Positions 1 to 8,295 of a stretch of DNA of 64,000 bases are shown here, in pieces. The DNA is from Micromonospora sediminimaris (GTDB lineage Bacteria > Actinomycetota > Actinomycetes > Mycobacteriales > Micromonosporaceae). The DNA lies in the NCBI GenBank assembly GCA_900112325.1, contig FOLJ01000002.1, forward strand, positions 248,001 through 312,000. Direction: 5' to 3'. Within the stretch, counting starts at the first letter, position 1. The number at the start of each line of letters is the position of its first letter. Under the pieces are notes generated by a model. That model was not told the DNA's origin, made no database searches, and saw only the letters and a program-made list of their open reading frames with translations. The translations under genes were made by a program, and so were the position numbers.

Positions 1-67
1 GTACGCGAACGGGTCCGGGAACCGTCGCCGGAGCCGACCGACGGTGCGGCGGGATACGGTGACCGGA

Positions 68-766
68 ATGACCGACCAGACTGTGCCGACGACCGCTGCG
101 GGTGAGGCGGCGACCGCCCGGGGCGAGCAGACACGGCAGCTGATCCTGGAGACCGCGATGCGGTTGTTCCGCGAACGCGGTTACGCCCGCACCACCATGC
201 GCGCCATCGCGACGGAGGCCGGCGTCGCGGTCGGCAACGCCTACTACTACTTCCAGTCGAAGGAACACCTGATCCAGGAGTTCTACGCCCGGACGCAGAC
301 GGAGCACCGAACGGCGGCCCAGCCGGTGCTCGAACGCGAATCCGACTTCGCCGCCCGGCTGGCCGGGGTGCTGCACGCGGGCATCGACGTGCTGACCCCG
401 TCACACGAGTTCGCCGCGAGCTTCTTCAAGACCGCTGCGGAACCGACCTCCCCGCTGAGTCCCTTCTCCGCGGAGTCCTCCGGTCCCCGCGAGGCGTCCA
501 TCGGCCTCTACGCCGACGTGCTCGCCGGCTCCACCGCCAAGGTCGACGCGGAGCTGCGTCCCCAGCTGCCCGAGCTGCTCTGGCTCGCCTACATGGGCGT
601 GGTGCTTTTCTGGGTCTACGACCGCTCGCCGGGACAGGCCCGGACCCGGCAACTGATCGACGGCGCGGTGCCGCTCGTCGACCAACTGGTGAGGCTGTCA
701 CGACTGCGCGTGCTGCGGCCGGTGACGCAACAGGTCGTCAGCTTGATTCACACCCTGCGTCACTGA
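68..766 (+). CDS. TetR/AcrR family transcriptional regulator
   Basis: A 232-residue TetR-type repressor. Residues about 41-62 form the helix-turn-helix, ending in the YYYFQSKEHL recognition-helix signature typical of the family. The rest is a helical ligand-binding domain whose effector cannot be read from sequence. I chose ATG 68 because the protein opens naturally there; the frame also allows GTG at 44 or 59, and none of the three has a strong ribosome binding site. It converges on the acetyltransferase gene at 962-1621, with a perfect hairpin between them. The gene it regulates is probably left of the window edge. Family assignment is firm, function unknown. Confidence 0.88.
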   Translation: MTDQTVPTTAAGEAATARGEQTRQLILETAMRLFRERGYARTTMRAIATEAGVAVGNAYYYFQSKEHLIQEFYARTQTEHRTAAQPVLERESDFAARLAGVLHAGIDVLTPSHEFAASFFKTAAEPTSPLSPFSAESSGPREASIGLYADVLAGSTAKVDAELRPQLPELLWLAYMGVVLFWVYDRSPGQARTRQLIDGAVPLVDQLVRLSRLRVLRPVTQQVVSLIHTLRH

Positions 767-908
767 GCGGGCTGAGCGGGAGAACATGCTTCTGCCCAGG
801 TCAAGTCCACAATTGGACAGCAACGAGACGGCGGCGACAACTTGCCGAGCGGGTTCTGCATACGTAGCGTGATCGGCATTGAGCCTCACGCGGACCTGGG
901 GGGAGGCT

Positions 909-944
909 GCGGACCGTGGATCCGGCCCGGGATCCACGGTCCGC
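909..944. terminator. Bidirectional terminator-like hairpin
   Basis: A perfect 15-bp inverted repeat (909-923 with 930-944) encloses a 6-nt loop between two convergent genes. It lacks a long T tail, which is common for actinobacterial terminators. It probably ends transcription from both sides. Confidence 0.65.
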
Positions 945-961
945 GCTCTGCCGGTCGGTGT

Positions 962-1621
962 TCAGTTCGGGTAGACGCCGTAGGACCGCCAGCCGCGGTC
1001 GGGGAATCCAGCGGCCTCCGCCACCCGCGCCGACGCGCCGTTGCGCCGGTCGTGCAAATAGGTGGGGACAGCGCCGTCGTCGAGCACTCGGCGGGCAGCC
1101 TGGGCCACCAGCCGCCGGGCCAGCCCGCGTCCGCGAGCCGCCGGGACGGTGCCCACCGCCAACTCGTGTCCGTGCCGGTCATGCCGTTTGATGCCGACGC
1201 CGGCCAGGTAGCGGCCCCGCTGGTCGCGCACGATGAGCACCGACCGGTCGAACAGCCGCAGCCAGGAGGGCAGGCCGGCGGTGGTGGGCGGCACCCACTC
1301 ACCGACGTCCGGCAGTGCCGTCGGCGCCACACTCCACCGGAACACGTCGTCGTGCACCGCCCAACCCGGATAGCCGACCGCCGCCGGCAACGCGCTCAGC
1401 AGACCGTCCGGGTGCCGTGCCAGCTCACGAACGGCCGCGATCCGATCGGGCGCCACGGAGAGCACGCCGCTGGCCCCGGCGTGGACCGCGATGGCGGGGC
1501 GCGGTCGGCCGTCCCACGCGGGTCGGGTGCGCCGCCCGGACCCGACCACGTGCAGGCCCGGGCCGGCCGGCCACTGTCCCAGCCAGGTCGCCAGGTGCAG
1601 GTGCAGCCGCCGATCGAGCAT
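962..1621 (-). CDS. GNAT family N-acetyltransferase
   Basis: A cytoplasmic acetyltransferase of about 219 residues. The C-terminal half carries the GNAT acetyl-CoA signature: a beta strand (ELAVGTV) followed by the pyrophosphate-binding loop AARGRGLARRL, then an alanine-rich helix and the AGFPDRGWRSYGVY C-terminal segment. The N-terminal half is a divergent GNAT-like or substrate domain, as in two-domain FR47-like proteins. ATG 1621 is preferred over GTG 1642 because GGGAGG lies six bases before it. The substrate is unknown. The gene is monocistronic and convergent with the TetR gene. Confidence 0.85.
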   Translation of the reverse strand: MLDRRLHLHLATWLGQWPAGPGLHVVGSGRRTRPAWDGRPRPAIAVHAGASGVLSVAPDRIAAVRELARHPDGLLSALPAAVGYPGWAVHDDVFRWSVAPTALPDVGEWVPPTTAGLPSWLRLFDRSVLIVRDQRGRYLAGVGIKRHDRHGHELAVGTVPAARGRGLARRLVAQAARRVLDDGAVPTYLHDRRNGASARVAEAAGFPDRGWRSYGVYPN

Positions 1622-1776
1622 CAACGCCTCCCGGTCCGTCACCGCCGACGCCGCTCACCGTACGACGACGCGGTCGATTCGGGGCGTAGGTGGGTCCAAT
1701 CCGGGGAACCTTAACGATCTATCGACCGTCATATCCATTTCCATACATGGACAACATTATTTGGAACGGTGGGGGC

Positions 1777-1965
1777 ATGCAGAAACAGCCGCAGGACCGT
1801 GATCAGCAGGACCCCGAGCGCGCCTGGCGCAACCACCGGCTCACCGGCCGTTTTCCGGCCCAGGCGGCGTACCGCGGTCACCGGACCCGCCCCGGCACGC
1901 TCTCCTGGTGCGAGCTGAACAGCCTGCCCGCCGGCCCCGTTCGGCACCACCTGAACCCACACTGA
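1777..1965 (+). CDS. Small hypothetical protein
   Basis: A 62-residue, Arg/Gln-rich, hydrophilic reading frame opening with MQKQPQDRDQQDPERAW. A G-rich stretch (GGTGGGGG) precedes ATG 1777; an alternative ATG at 1747 would add ten residues. There is no recognisable domain, signal peptide or membrane segment. Composition is compatible with coding, but it could be chance in GC-rich DNA. Confidence 0.3.
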   Translation: MQKQPQDRDQQDPERAWRNHRLTGRFPAQAAYRGHRTRPGTLSWCELNSLPAGPVRHHLNPH

Positions 1966-1992
1966 CGCACCAGCAACAACGCAATCTTGGCG

Positions 1993-2028
1993 CCTTTAAG
2001 GCCGCCGATCTGGTGTATGTTTTTAGGC
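1993..2028 (+). promoter_or_regulatory. Probable promoter/operator of the toxin-antitoxin pair
   Basis: TATGTT (2016-2021) sits exactly seven bases before the antitoxin ATG, the spacing expected for a leaderless transcript. An 11-bp palindrome GCCTTTAAGGC covers the -35 region (about 1992-2002). It is a plausible autoregulatory operator, since antitoxins of this class usually repress their own operon. Confidence 0.4.
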
Positions 2029-2283
2029 ATGACACGCATCACCGTGGACGTGAACGACGAGTGGCTTGAGGCAGCCCGCGAGGTGCTCGGCACCGAGACC
2101 AAGGTGGCGACCATCAACGCCGCCCTGCACGCCTTTGCCCTGCGTCGCCAGGCACGGGAGATCGTCTCCGCATTCGATCAGGTGGAGATGGACTTCACCG
2201 ACTCCGCTGAGGCGTGGCGTTACGGCGGCGGCCGGGATCTCGGTCGACTCGTCGAGGATGCGCGCGACTCCGAGGCCGCGTGA
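2029..2283 (+). CDS. vapB: VapB-type antitoxin
   Basis: An 84-residue antitoxin. The N-terminus MTRITVDVNDEWLEAAREVL is the ribbon-helix-helix-like DNA-binding segment of DUF2191/VapB antitoxins. The acidic, aromatic C-terminus (residues about 50-84) would wrap the toxin active site. Its stop shares one base with the toxin start (TGATG), so translation is coupled. The first in-frame ATG (1987) was rejected because conserved sequence begins at 2029, just after a -10 hexamer. Confidence 0.78.
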   Translation: MTRITVDVNDEWLEAAREVLGTETKVATINAALHAFALRRQAREIVSAFDQVEMDFTDSAEAWRYGGGRDLGRLVEDARDSEAA

Positions 2284-2702
2284 TGGCAGGAGCGATCTAT
2301 CTCGCCGACACGTCGGTGTTCGTGCTTCAGGGGCGATATCCGCCGGTCCGACGCCGCTTTGAGACATTGCTGGCCGAGGGACGCCTGGCGACCTGTCACA
2401 TGGCCGCTCTCGAGTTCCTCAACAATGCTCCTCATCCGAAGGGGTACGAGATCCTGTGGCAGGCATTGCGCGGCCACCGGTGGATGGACGTGACAACCGA
2501 GGCGATGGATCGTGCTCTCGCCGTGCACCGCATGCTCGCCGCGGACAGCCAGCATCGCAACTTCCGACTACCCGACCTGGTGATCGCGGCGACCGCAGAG
2601 GTGCACGGAGCTACCGTGCTGCACTACGACGCCGACTACGACCGGATCGCCGCGATCACCGGTCAGCCGACCGAGTGGGTGGCGCGCCGAGGAAGCCTCT
2701 AG
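2283..2702 (+). CDS. vapC: VapC-type PIN-domain ribonuclease toxin
   Basis: A 139-residue PIN-domain toxin expected to cut RNA, commonly tRNA. The acidic metal-binding residues are visible: Asp in YLADTSVFV near the N-terminus, Glu in ALEFLNN (about residue 43), and the later acids in LPDLVIAATA and LHYDADYDRI. Length is typical for VapC. It overlaps the antitoxin by one base, the classic antitoxin-first arrangement. The reading frame continues upstream inside the antitoxin gene, but ATG 2283 is the coupled start. Confidence 0.87.
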   Translation: MAGAIYLADTSVFVLQGRYPPVRRRFETLLAEGRLATCHMAALEFLNNAPHPKGYEILWQALRGHRWMDVTTEAMDRALAVHRMLAADSQHRNFRLPDLVIAATAEVHGATVLHYDADYDRIAAITGQPTEWVARRGSL

Positions 2703-2787
2703 GGCGGCGAGCCACCGCGCGCTTTCGCACACCTGTCGGGTAACGTCTGCTGGTCCTTCGACGGTCACGACGGGAGCTGGCACATCC

Positions 2788-3306
2788 ATGGGCAAGAAGA
2801 CGATCCACGTCTCCGACTTCAGCGGCACGGTGCTGGGTGCCGACGACGAGGCCGTTCGCATCGTCGTTCTCGAGCACCCTGACCTGGTGGCCGGGCCCGT
2901 GCAACTGGACGCCACTCCGGTGGAGGTGGAGAGCATCGACGACGCGGCGCTGGACGTGGCGGTGGTCGAGATCCACGACCGGCACGGCCACGGCGAGCCA
3001 CGTCGGGTGGTGCTGACCGCGAGCGAGTTCGACGCGATGGCCACCGACGTGCCGATGGCGCAGTTGCTGAAGACCGCCGAGCGGGTACGCCCGCCAAAGG
3101 CACGACGCAGCGCCGAGAAGGTCGACTACGGCACGATCGAGCACGCGGGCCGGCCGCACCGGGGGCGGGTCACCGAGGAGGAGTCCCGGTTGGTGCGCGA
3201 GCGGCTCGACGAGGTGAACAAGCGTCTCGCCGACGCCGGGTTGCGCCAGATCGATCCGGCCGACCCGGAGCACGCCGCCCGGTACGGCTTCCCCGTCGAG
3301 CGCTGA
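2788..3306 (+). CDS. Conserved hypothetical protein
   Basis: A 172-residue soluble protein I do not recognise. The N-terminal half opens MGKKTIHVSDFSG, is strand-rich and acidic, and contains VVLTASEFDAMA. A basic linker follows (RPPKARRSAEKVDYG, about residues 105-119). The C-terminal part is a charged helix (EEESRLVRERLDEVNKRL). GGGAG lies 12 bases before the ATG. The basic linker could bind nucleic acid, but that is a guess. It runs convergently into the ClpN-like gene, leaving four bases between stops. Confidence 0.75.
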   Translation: MGKKTIHVSDFSGTVLGADDEAVRIVVLEHPDLVAGPVQLDATPVEVESIDDAALDVAVVEIHDRHGHGEPRRVVLTASEFDAMATDVPMAQLLKTAERVRPPKARRSAEKVDYGTIEHAGRPHRGRVTEEESRLVRERLDEVNKRLADAGLRQIDPADPEHAARYGFPVER

Positions 3307-3310
3307 TCAC

Positions 3311-4024
3311 CTACTCGAACGTCCGCAGTTTGGCCAGGGTCGCCACGATGTTCGCCTCGACGGCGGCCTTGTCCACGCCGAGGCCGGTGAGCACACCCTC
3401 GCCGTTCTCCTGTTCCAGCAGGGCCAGCAGGATGTGTTCGGTGCCGATGTAGTTGTGCCCGAGCCGCAGCGCCTCACGGAAGGTCAACTCAAGCGCCTTC
3501 TTGCCTGCGGTGTCGTACGGAATCAGCTCGGGAACCTCGTCCGACGGCGGCGGCAACGTGGCGGTGGCGGCCTCCCGCACCGCGTCGGCCGAGACACCGC
3601 TGGCGGCCAGCGCCTTCGCGGCCAGCGCCTCCGGCTCGGCGAGCAGTCCGAGCACCAGGTGCGCCGAGGTGGTGTGGGCGTTTCGGGCAGCCTTCGCCTC
3701 GTTGTGGGCGGCCGCTACCACGTTGCGGGCGCGCGGAGTGAACCGCTGGAAGCCCTCCTGAGGGTCCATCGCCGCGCCGACGAAGCGCTTCTGGGCGGCC
3801 TGCTTGCTCACCCCCATGCTGCGGCCGATCTCGGTCCAGGACGCTCCGGAGCGCCGGGCCTGGTCCACGAAGTGGCCGATCAGATGGTCGGCCACTTCAC
3901 CGATGTGGTCGGCCACCATCACCGCGTCGGTCAACTGGTCAAGCGCGTCGGAGTGGGCCCGCTTGATGGCCTGGATCAGGTCGTCGAGCCGGACCGGATT
4001 GTTGATCTGCACGGGTTCAGTCAT
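3311..4024 (-). CDS. HTH plus double Clp-N domain regulator
   Basis: A 237-residue protein joining DNA binding to a Clp adaptor fold. Residues about 60-82 (ASWTEIGRSMGVSKQAAQKR) are a helix-turn-helix. From about residue 96 come two Clp-N repeats, the first beginning RFTPRARNVVAAAHNEA and the second containing LGHNYIGTEHILLALL. There is no AAA+ ATPase, so it is not a ClpC chaperone. I infer a repressor whose Clp-N part senses or recruits Clp protease clients. Two perfect palindromes cover its own promoter, pointing to autoregulation. Confidence 0.88.
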   Translation of the reverse strand: MTEPVQINNPVRLDDLIQAIKRAHSDALDQLTDAVMVADHIGEVADHLIGHFVDQARRSGASWTEIGRSMGVSKQAAQKRFVGAAMDPQEGFQRFTPRARNVVAAAHNEAKAARNAHTTSAHLVLGLLAEPEALAAKALAASGVSADAVREAATATLPPPSDEVPELIPYDTAGKKALELTFREALRLGHNYIGTEHILLALLEQENGEGVLTGLGVDKAAVEANIVATLAKLRTFE

Positions 4025-4026
4025 GC

Positions 4027-4076
4027 GTCAACCTTAGGTTGACGATCCACGTTCGTCAACCACGGGTTGACGAACG
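4027..4076 (-). promoter_or_regulatory. Promoter with twin operators for the HTH-ClpN gene
   Basis: Reading the minus strand, TTGACG (complement of 4054-4059), 17 bases, then TAAGGT (complement of 4031-4036) form a near-consensus promoter ending six bases before ATG 4024, implying a leaderless mRNA. Two copies of GTCAACC-N3-GGTTGAC lie on it, at 4027-4043 over the -10 and at about 4055-4071 over the -35. The second is extended by further flanking symmetry (4050-4076). Confidence 0.68.
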
Positions 4077-4115
4077 CCGCCCCCTCGTCCGACCCGTTGA
4101 TCGCTGTTAACAACC

Positions 4116-4166
4116 TTGACTAATTCTTTCGAAATCGACAGACTCGGATTTGGAGAGCGCTCTCCA
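4116..4166 (+). promoter_or_regulatory. Promoter and LacI-type operator of the GH16 gene
   Basis: TTGACT (4116-4121), 17 bases and CAGACT (4139-4144) make a plausible promoter. The perfect palindrome TGGAGAGCGCTCTCCA (4151-4166) covers the predicted start point. Its central AGCGCT is typical of LacI-family operators such as the CebR box of actinomycetes. Repression relieved by a glucan breakdown product is the likely logic. Confidence 0.55.
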
Positions 4167-4214
4167 CCCGCCTCGCCAGCGCATCCGTCCCTCCACCCCC
4201 GAGGAGATCCGATC

Positions 4215-5462
4215 GTGTACGCCTTCTCCCGCAGCCTCCGGCGGGCAGCCGCCGCCCTGGGCGCGGCCCTCGTCACCAGCGCGCTCCTGCTACCCGTGCA
4301 GTCCGCACCGGCCGCCGCCGCGATCGGCGGCATCACCTGGCAGGACGAGTTCAACTCGCCGGCCGGCACCCCGGTCGACCAGTCCAAGTGGCGCTTCGAC
4401 ATCGGCGGCCACGGCTGGGGCAACAACGAACGGCAGTACTACACCAACAGCACCAGCAACGCGGTGCACGACGGCCAGGGCAACCTGGTCATCACCGCCC
4501 GCCGGGAGAATCCGGCCAACTACCAGTGCCACTACGGCCGGTGCGAGTACACCTCGGCCCGGCTGCTGACCGCGGCCACGTTCAGCCAGGCGTACGGCCG
4601 GTTCGAGGCGCGCATCAAGATCCCCCGTGGGCAGGGCATCTGGCCGGCGTTCTGGATGCTCGGGCGGGACTTCGGCGACGTCGGCTGGCCGGCCTCCGGC
4701 GAGATCGACATCATGGAGAACGTCGGGCGGGAGCCGAACACCGTGCACGGCACCATCCACGGGCCCGGCTACTCCGGCGGCGGCGGGATCACCGGCAGCC
4801 GCACCATCGGGCAGCCGCTTGCCGACACCTTCCACACCTACCGGGTGGACTGGGAGCCGAACATCATCCGCTGGTACCTCGACGGGTCGGAGTTCTTCCG
4901 GGTCGACCCGAGCCGGCTCGGCGGTAACCGCTGGGTCTTCGACCACCCCTTCTTCATGATCCTCAACGTGGCCGTCGGCGGTAACTGGCCCGGCTACCCC
5001 GACGGCAGCACCCAGTTCCCGCAGCAGATGCTCGTCGACTACGTCCGGGTCTACGGTCACGTGCCGGACGGCAACACCGGCACCACCCGGATCCGGGGGC
5101 AGCAGAGTGGCCGATGCATCGACATCCCCGGCGCCAACCCGGTCGACGGAGCGCCGCTACAGGTCTGGGACTGCAACACCACCGCCGCGCAGGCGTGGAC
5201 CTTCGCCGCCGACGGCACCATCCGCGCGATGGGCAAGTGCATGGACCCGGCCTGGGCCGGGACGGCCAACGGCACCGAGGTCAACCTCGTCACCTGCAAC
5301 GGCAACCCGGCGCAACGATTCACCCTCAACGCCGCGGGCGACCTGGTCAACCTCAACGCGAACCGCTGCGTCGACGTACGCGACAACAACCCGAACAACG
5401 GCGGCCGGCTGCAACTGTGGGACTGCGCCGGCACTCCCAACCAGAAGTGGTCCCGGGCCTGA
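4215..5462 (+). CDS. Secreted GH16 endo-beta-glucanase with ricin-type CBM13
   Basis: A 415-residue exported glycoside hydrolase. Residues 1-36 are a signal peptide ending APAAAA. The GH16 domain (about 38-280) begins ITWQDEFN and has the catalytic ExDxxE motif EIDIMENVG, with E163 nucleophile, D165 and E168 acid/base. This form is typical of laminarinase (beta-1,3-glucanase). Residues about 290-415 are a ricin B-like trefoil (CBM13) with three QxW-type repeats. GTG 4215 is chosen because GAGGAG precedes it by eight bases and the signal peptide starts there. The gene is monocistronic, with its own operator upstream and hairpin downstream. Confidence 0.93.
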   Translation: MYAFSRSLRRAAAALGAALVTSALLLPVQSAPAAAAIGGITWQDEFNSPAGTPVDQSKWRFDIGGHGWGNNERQYYTNSTSNAVHDGQGNLVITARRENPANYQCHYGRCEYTSARLLTAATFSQAYGRFEARIKIPRGQGIWPAFWMLGRDFGDVGWPASGEIDIMENVGREPNTVHGTIHGPGYSGGGGITGSRTIGQPLADTFHTYRVDWEPNIIRWYLDGSEFFRVDPSRLGGNRWVFDHPFFMILNVAVGGNWPGYPDGSTQFPQQMLVDYVRVYGHVPDGNTGTTRIRGQQSGRCIDIPGANPVDGAPLQVWDCNTTAAQAWTFAADGTIRAMGKCMDPAWAGTANGTEVNLVTCNGNPAQRFTLNAAGDLVNLNANRCVDVRDNNPNNGGRLQLWDCAGTPNQKWSRA

Positions 5463-5482
5463 GACGACCGCCCGCGACAGAT

Positions 5483-5520
5483 CGGTGGGCTCACCGCCAC
5501 GCCCGGCGGTGAGCCCACCG
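5483..5520 (+). terminator. Hairpin terminator after the GH16 gene
   Basis: A perfect 16-bp stem (5483-5498 with 5505-5520) and 6-nt loop lie 20 bases past the GH16 stop. It separates this gene from the next one on the same strand. Confidence 0.78.
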
Positions 5521-5591
5521 GGCGTGGCGCGCGTAAGAGTCGGTGACAGGCGGGTAGTAATCCGTGCGGTCATCGATGTACGGGAGGCGAC

Positions 5592-6335
5592 GTGGAGAAC
5601 ACTCAGACGGCCGGCGGACGACGGTTGTGGTGGGGGATCGGTGCGGCAGTACTGGTCATCGTGGTGGTGGCGGTTGCCACCTGGACGTGGGTGACGGTCC
5701 GGGGCGACGGCCGCAACGGGCACGTCGTCACCGGTGCCGTCGGCGATCTGCGGGAGGCCACCTTCGTCCTGCTCGACGGCGCCGACGTTGTCCGGGTGCG
5801 CACCGCCGACCTCGGCGACGACGCGTACCGGGTGTCGACCCCCCGCGACGCCAACATCCGTCCCGCGGTCTCGTTCACCGACGGTAGCCTGCTGACCAGC
5901 CTCCGGGGCACCGACCGGGACGGCCCGGCGGTCGTGGAGGCGGTGCTGGCCGAGTCGGTCCGCTGGCACGTCCGACTCAACGGTGGCGCCAAGGAACAGC
6001 AGCTCGACCTGCGCGGCGCGCAGGTCGGTGACATCGAGTTCACCGCCGGCGCGAACCGTGTCGAGCTGACGCTGCCGGCACCGGAGGGGACGCAGCGGAC
6101 CATGCTCGGCGGCGGAGCGAGCCAGGTCGTCGTCCGCCTGGCCGGCGACGCGCCCGTGCAGGTACGCGCCGGCGGCGGCGCCGGTTCGGTCACCATCGAC
6201 GGCACCAGCCACTCCGGGGTGGCCGGCGGCACCACCTTCACCCCGCCGGAGTGGAACTCCGCGACGGACCGCTACGACATCGACGCGACGGTTGGCGTTT
6301 CCACAATCACCGTCGAACGCGTCGACGCCGGCTGA
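5592..6335 (+). CDS. Membrane-anchored hypothetical protein
   Basis: A 247-residue protein with a short cytoplasmic tail, one transmembrane helix at about residues 11-35 (WWGIGAAVLVIVVVAVATW), and an extracytoplasmic domain of about 200 residues. That domain is strand-rich with regular hydrophobic spacing (QLDLRGAQVGDIEFTAGANR), suggesting a beta-solenoid or adhesin-like fold as in DUF4097-type proteins. Start GTG 5592 follows GGGAGG. Its stop lies ten bases before the DUF72 start, so the two are probably co-transcribed. Function unknown. Confidence 0.72.
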   Translation: MENTQTAGGRRLWWGIGAAVLVIVVVAVATWTWVTVRGDGRNGHVVTGAVGDLREATFVLLDGADVVRVRTADLGDDAYRVSTPRDANIRPAVSFTDGSLLTSLRGTDRDGPAVVEAVLAESVRWHVRLNGGAKEQQLDLRGAQVGDIEFTAGANRVELTLPAPEGTQRTMLGGGASQVVVRLAGDAPVQVRAGGGAGSVTIDGTSHSGVAGGTTFTPPEWNSATDRYDIDATVGVSTITVERVDAG

Positions 6336-6345
6336 GCAGGTGGCC

Positions 6346-7197
6346 ATGCGGCTGCACGTCGGGTGTGCGATGTGGACCCACCGGTCGTGGCAGGGGCGGC
6401 TGCTCCCCCATCCCCTGCCGGCGCAGGACCGCCTGCGGCACTACGCCGGCTGGTGCGACGCGGTCGAGGGCAACACCACCTTTTACGCCACCCCGGCCCG
6501 CGAGACGGTCGTGTCCTGGGCGGAGCAGACCGGACCCGACTTTCGCTTCGTGGTGAAGCTGCCGAAGGTGGTCACCCACGAACGCCGCCTCACTGACGTC
6601 GACCAGCCGATGCGCGCCTTCCTCGACGCGATCGAGCCACTCGGCTCCCGAGCGTACGCCCTCTGGGTGCAGTTGCCCGGCTCCTTCGGCCCGGATGACG
6701 TACCCACGCTCGCCCGGTTTCTGCGCCGCCTGCCCGCCGCCCACCGACCCGCCGTGGAGGTGCGCGACCCGGCCTTCTTCACCGACCCCCGGGCGACCCG
6801 GCTGCTGGAGACGGCGCTGGCGGAGACGGGTGCCGAGTGGATCCCGTTCGACACCACGGCGTTCTTCACCGAACCGCCGACCAGCGACGCCGAGCGGGAC
6901 GCCTGGACGAAGAAGCCCAGGATGCCGCCGCGTACGGTCGCGCTCACCGCCCGGCCGATCGTCCGTTACCTCGGTCGCGACGACCCCGCGCGCACCGTCG
7001 AGGGCTGGCGGCGGTGGGTGGACGTGACCGCGGAGTGGCTGCGCGAGGGCCGGTCGCCTACCGTTTTCATCCACACCCCGGACAACGCCGACGCGCCGAC
7101 CCTGGCCCGCCGCTTCCACGACGAGGTACGCGCCCGCGTACCGCAGCTGGCACCGCTGCCGGAACCGATCCCGGTCGAGCCCACCACCCTCTTCTGA
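6346..7197 (+). CDS. DUF72 (YecE) family protein
   Basis: A 283-residue DUF72 protein, a TIM-barrel family of unknown reaction. Family hallmarks are HVGCAMWTH at the N-terminus, the early VEGNTTFYATP motif, FVVKLPKVVTHERRL, AVEVRDPAFF in the middle, and a late VRYLGRDD plus FIHTPDNADAPTLA. ATG 6346 has GCAGG a few bases upstream; longer in-frame starts lie inside the preceding gene. Likely second gene of an operon with the membrane-anchored protein at 5592. Confidence 0.9.
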   Translation: MRLHVGCAMWTHRSWQGRLLPHPLPAQDRLRHYAGWCDAVEGNTTFYATPARETVVSWAEQTGPDFRFVVKLPKVVTHERRLTDVDQPMRAFLDAIEPLGSRAYALWVQLPGSFGPDDVPTLARFLRRLPAAHRPAVEVRDPAFFTDPRATRLLETALAETGAEWIPFDTTAFFTEPPTSDAERDAWTKKPRMPPRTVALTARPIVRYLGRDDPARTVEGWRRWVDVTAEWLREGRSPTVFIHTPDNADAPTLARRFHDEVRARVPQLAPLPEPIPVEPTTLF

Positions 7198-7230
7198 CCG
7201 CCGGACCCGCCCGGCTTCGATCAGCGGTGG

Positions 7231-8241
7231 TCAGGCAGTCTCCTCGACGAAACCGGCGATATCGGCGGCGATCCGTTCGGGCTGCTCGCCGTTGACGGCA
7301 TGGGAAGCGCCCGGGTAGAGCCGGACCGTGCCCCGGGGCAGGGCCCGACGGGCGGTCTCGACGGCCTGCTGCGGGTCGTGCATCACCGATTCACCAGCGA
7401 TGATCGCCAGGACCGGCAGGTCGAGTCGACGGAGGCGTTCCTCGCTGATCCGCGTAGGCTGCGGCAGCCGGAGCTTGTAGTGCTGCATGCCGGCTTCGAT
7501 CATGTCGGCGACCGGCTCGTCCTCGACCGGCGCCCCGCCAGCGGTGTACGAGTTGAAGCTGTCCCGCCACGATCTCGGCAGCCAGGGCAACGCGGCCGGG
7601 ATGGAGCGCACGATCGTGCCGAACGGCATGTCGGCGAAGACGTACACCGGGTCGATGACGGTCATCGACGCGATGTGGTCCGGTCTGTGCAGGGCGAGGT
7701 TGACCGCGGTCCAGCCACCGATCGAGAGACCGACCAGGTGGAACTCGTCCGGCGGGAGCGCCTGGAGGGTCTGGTGCAACCACTCGGCCTGCGCCTCGTC
7801 GCTGTCGATCGGGCGATTCTGCACGCTCATGCCCGGCTCGCCGAGCAGGTCGACGGTGTAGACGTCGCCGATTGGCAGCAGCAGGGGCACGTTGTCGGCC
7901 CAGACCGGCGTACCCGAGGCGCGCCCGGGCAGCAGCAGCAACGGGGTGTTCGTACCGCCGTCGTCCGCGCCGGTGCCGGCGAAGCGGTAGACGCGCACGA
8001 TGCCGTAGTCGGTGCGTACGTCGATGGTCTCCGTCGGGTCGGGCAGGGCGGCGAAGGCCTCGGTGTAGGCCCGGAGGAACCGGTCCTGCCCGTCGGCGCT
8101 GTCCCAGTGGCCGATCGGCGCGGGCTGGCGAAGGGCGAAGGTGGCCACCAGCGCGATGAGTGCGAGCCCGGCCAGGACCAGACGCAGCCATCGTGACCTG
8201 GGCCGCAGCCGGTTGAGAGCCTTCATCAGCCTGGTCCGCAC
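7231..8241 (-). CDS. Alpha/beta hydrolase with N-terminal membrane anchor
   Basis: A 336-residue serine hydrolase. A basic N-terminus and one hydrophobic helix (about residues 18-37) anchor or export it. The hydrolase fold follows, with nucleophile elbow GLSIGG (Ser173) and catalytic His314 in GASHAVNG; an Asp probably lies near VLAIIAGESV. The substrate is unknown. GTG 8241 is preceded by AGGAGG at ideal spacing. It is divergent from the TetR gene at 8296, and paired palindromes in the gap suggest that regulator controls it. Confidence 0.88.
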   Translation of the reverse strand: MRTRLMKALNRLRPRSRWLRLVLAGLALIALVATFALRQPAPIGHWDSADGQDRFLRAYTEAFAALPDPTETIDVRTDYGIVRVYRFAGTGADDGGTNTPLLLLPGRASGTPVWADNVPLLLPIGDVYTVDLLGEPGMSVQNRPIDSDEAQAEWLHQTLQALPPDEFHLVGLSIGGWTAVNLALHRPDHIASMTVIDPVYVFADMPFGTIVRSIPAALPWLPRSWRDSFNSYTAGGAPVEDEPVADMIEAGMQHYKLRLPQPTRISEERLRRLDLPVLAIIAGESVMHDPQQAVETARRALPRGTVRLYPGASHAVNGEQPERIAADIAGFVEETA

Positions 8242-8253
8242 GACGCCCTCCTA

Positions 8254-8288
8254 ACCGATCGGTAGATTTTTCGACCGTACGGTAGAAT
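8254..8288. promoter_or_regulatory. Divergent TetR-type operator pair and promoter
   Basis: Two 10-bp palindromes, ACCGATCGGT (8254-8263) and ACCGTACGGT (8274-8283), each followed by AG, are centred exactly 20 bp apart, two helical turns. TAGAAT (8283-8288) lies seven bases before the TetR GTG, suggesting a leaderless transcript. The regulator probably controls itself and the hydrolase. Confidence 0.58.
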
Positions 8289-8295
8289 CTGGCGG

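Noticed and set aside
842..1714. Plus-strand 290-codon frame opposite the GNAT gene
   Set aside because: Antisense shadow of the acetyltransferase; Pro/Arg/Gly-rich and without domain features.
3311..4024. ClpC or ClpB chaperone fragment
   Set aside because: The protein has a natural start and stop, its own promoter and an N-terminal HTH, so it is a complete regulator, not a truncated ATPase.
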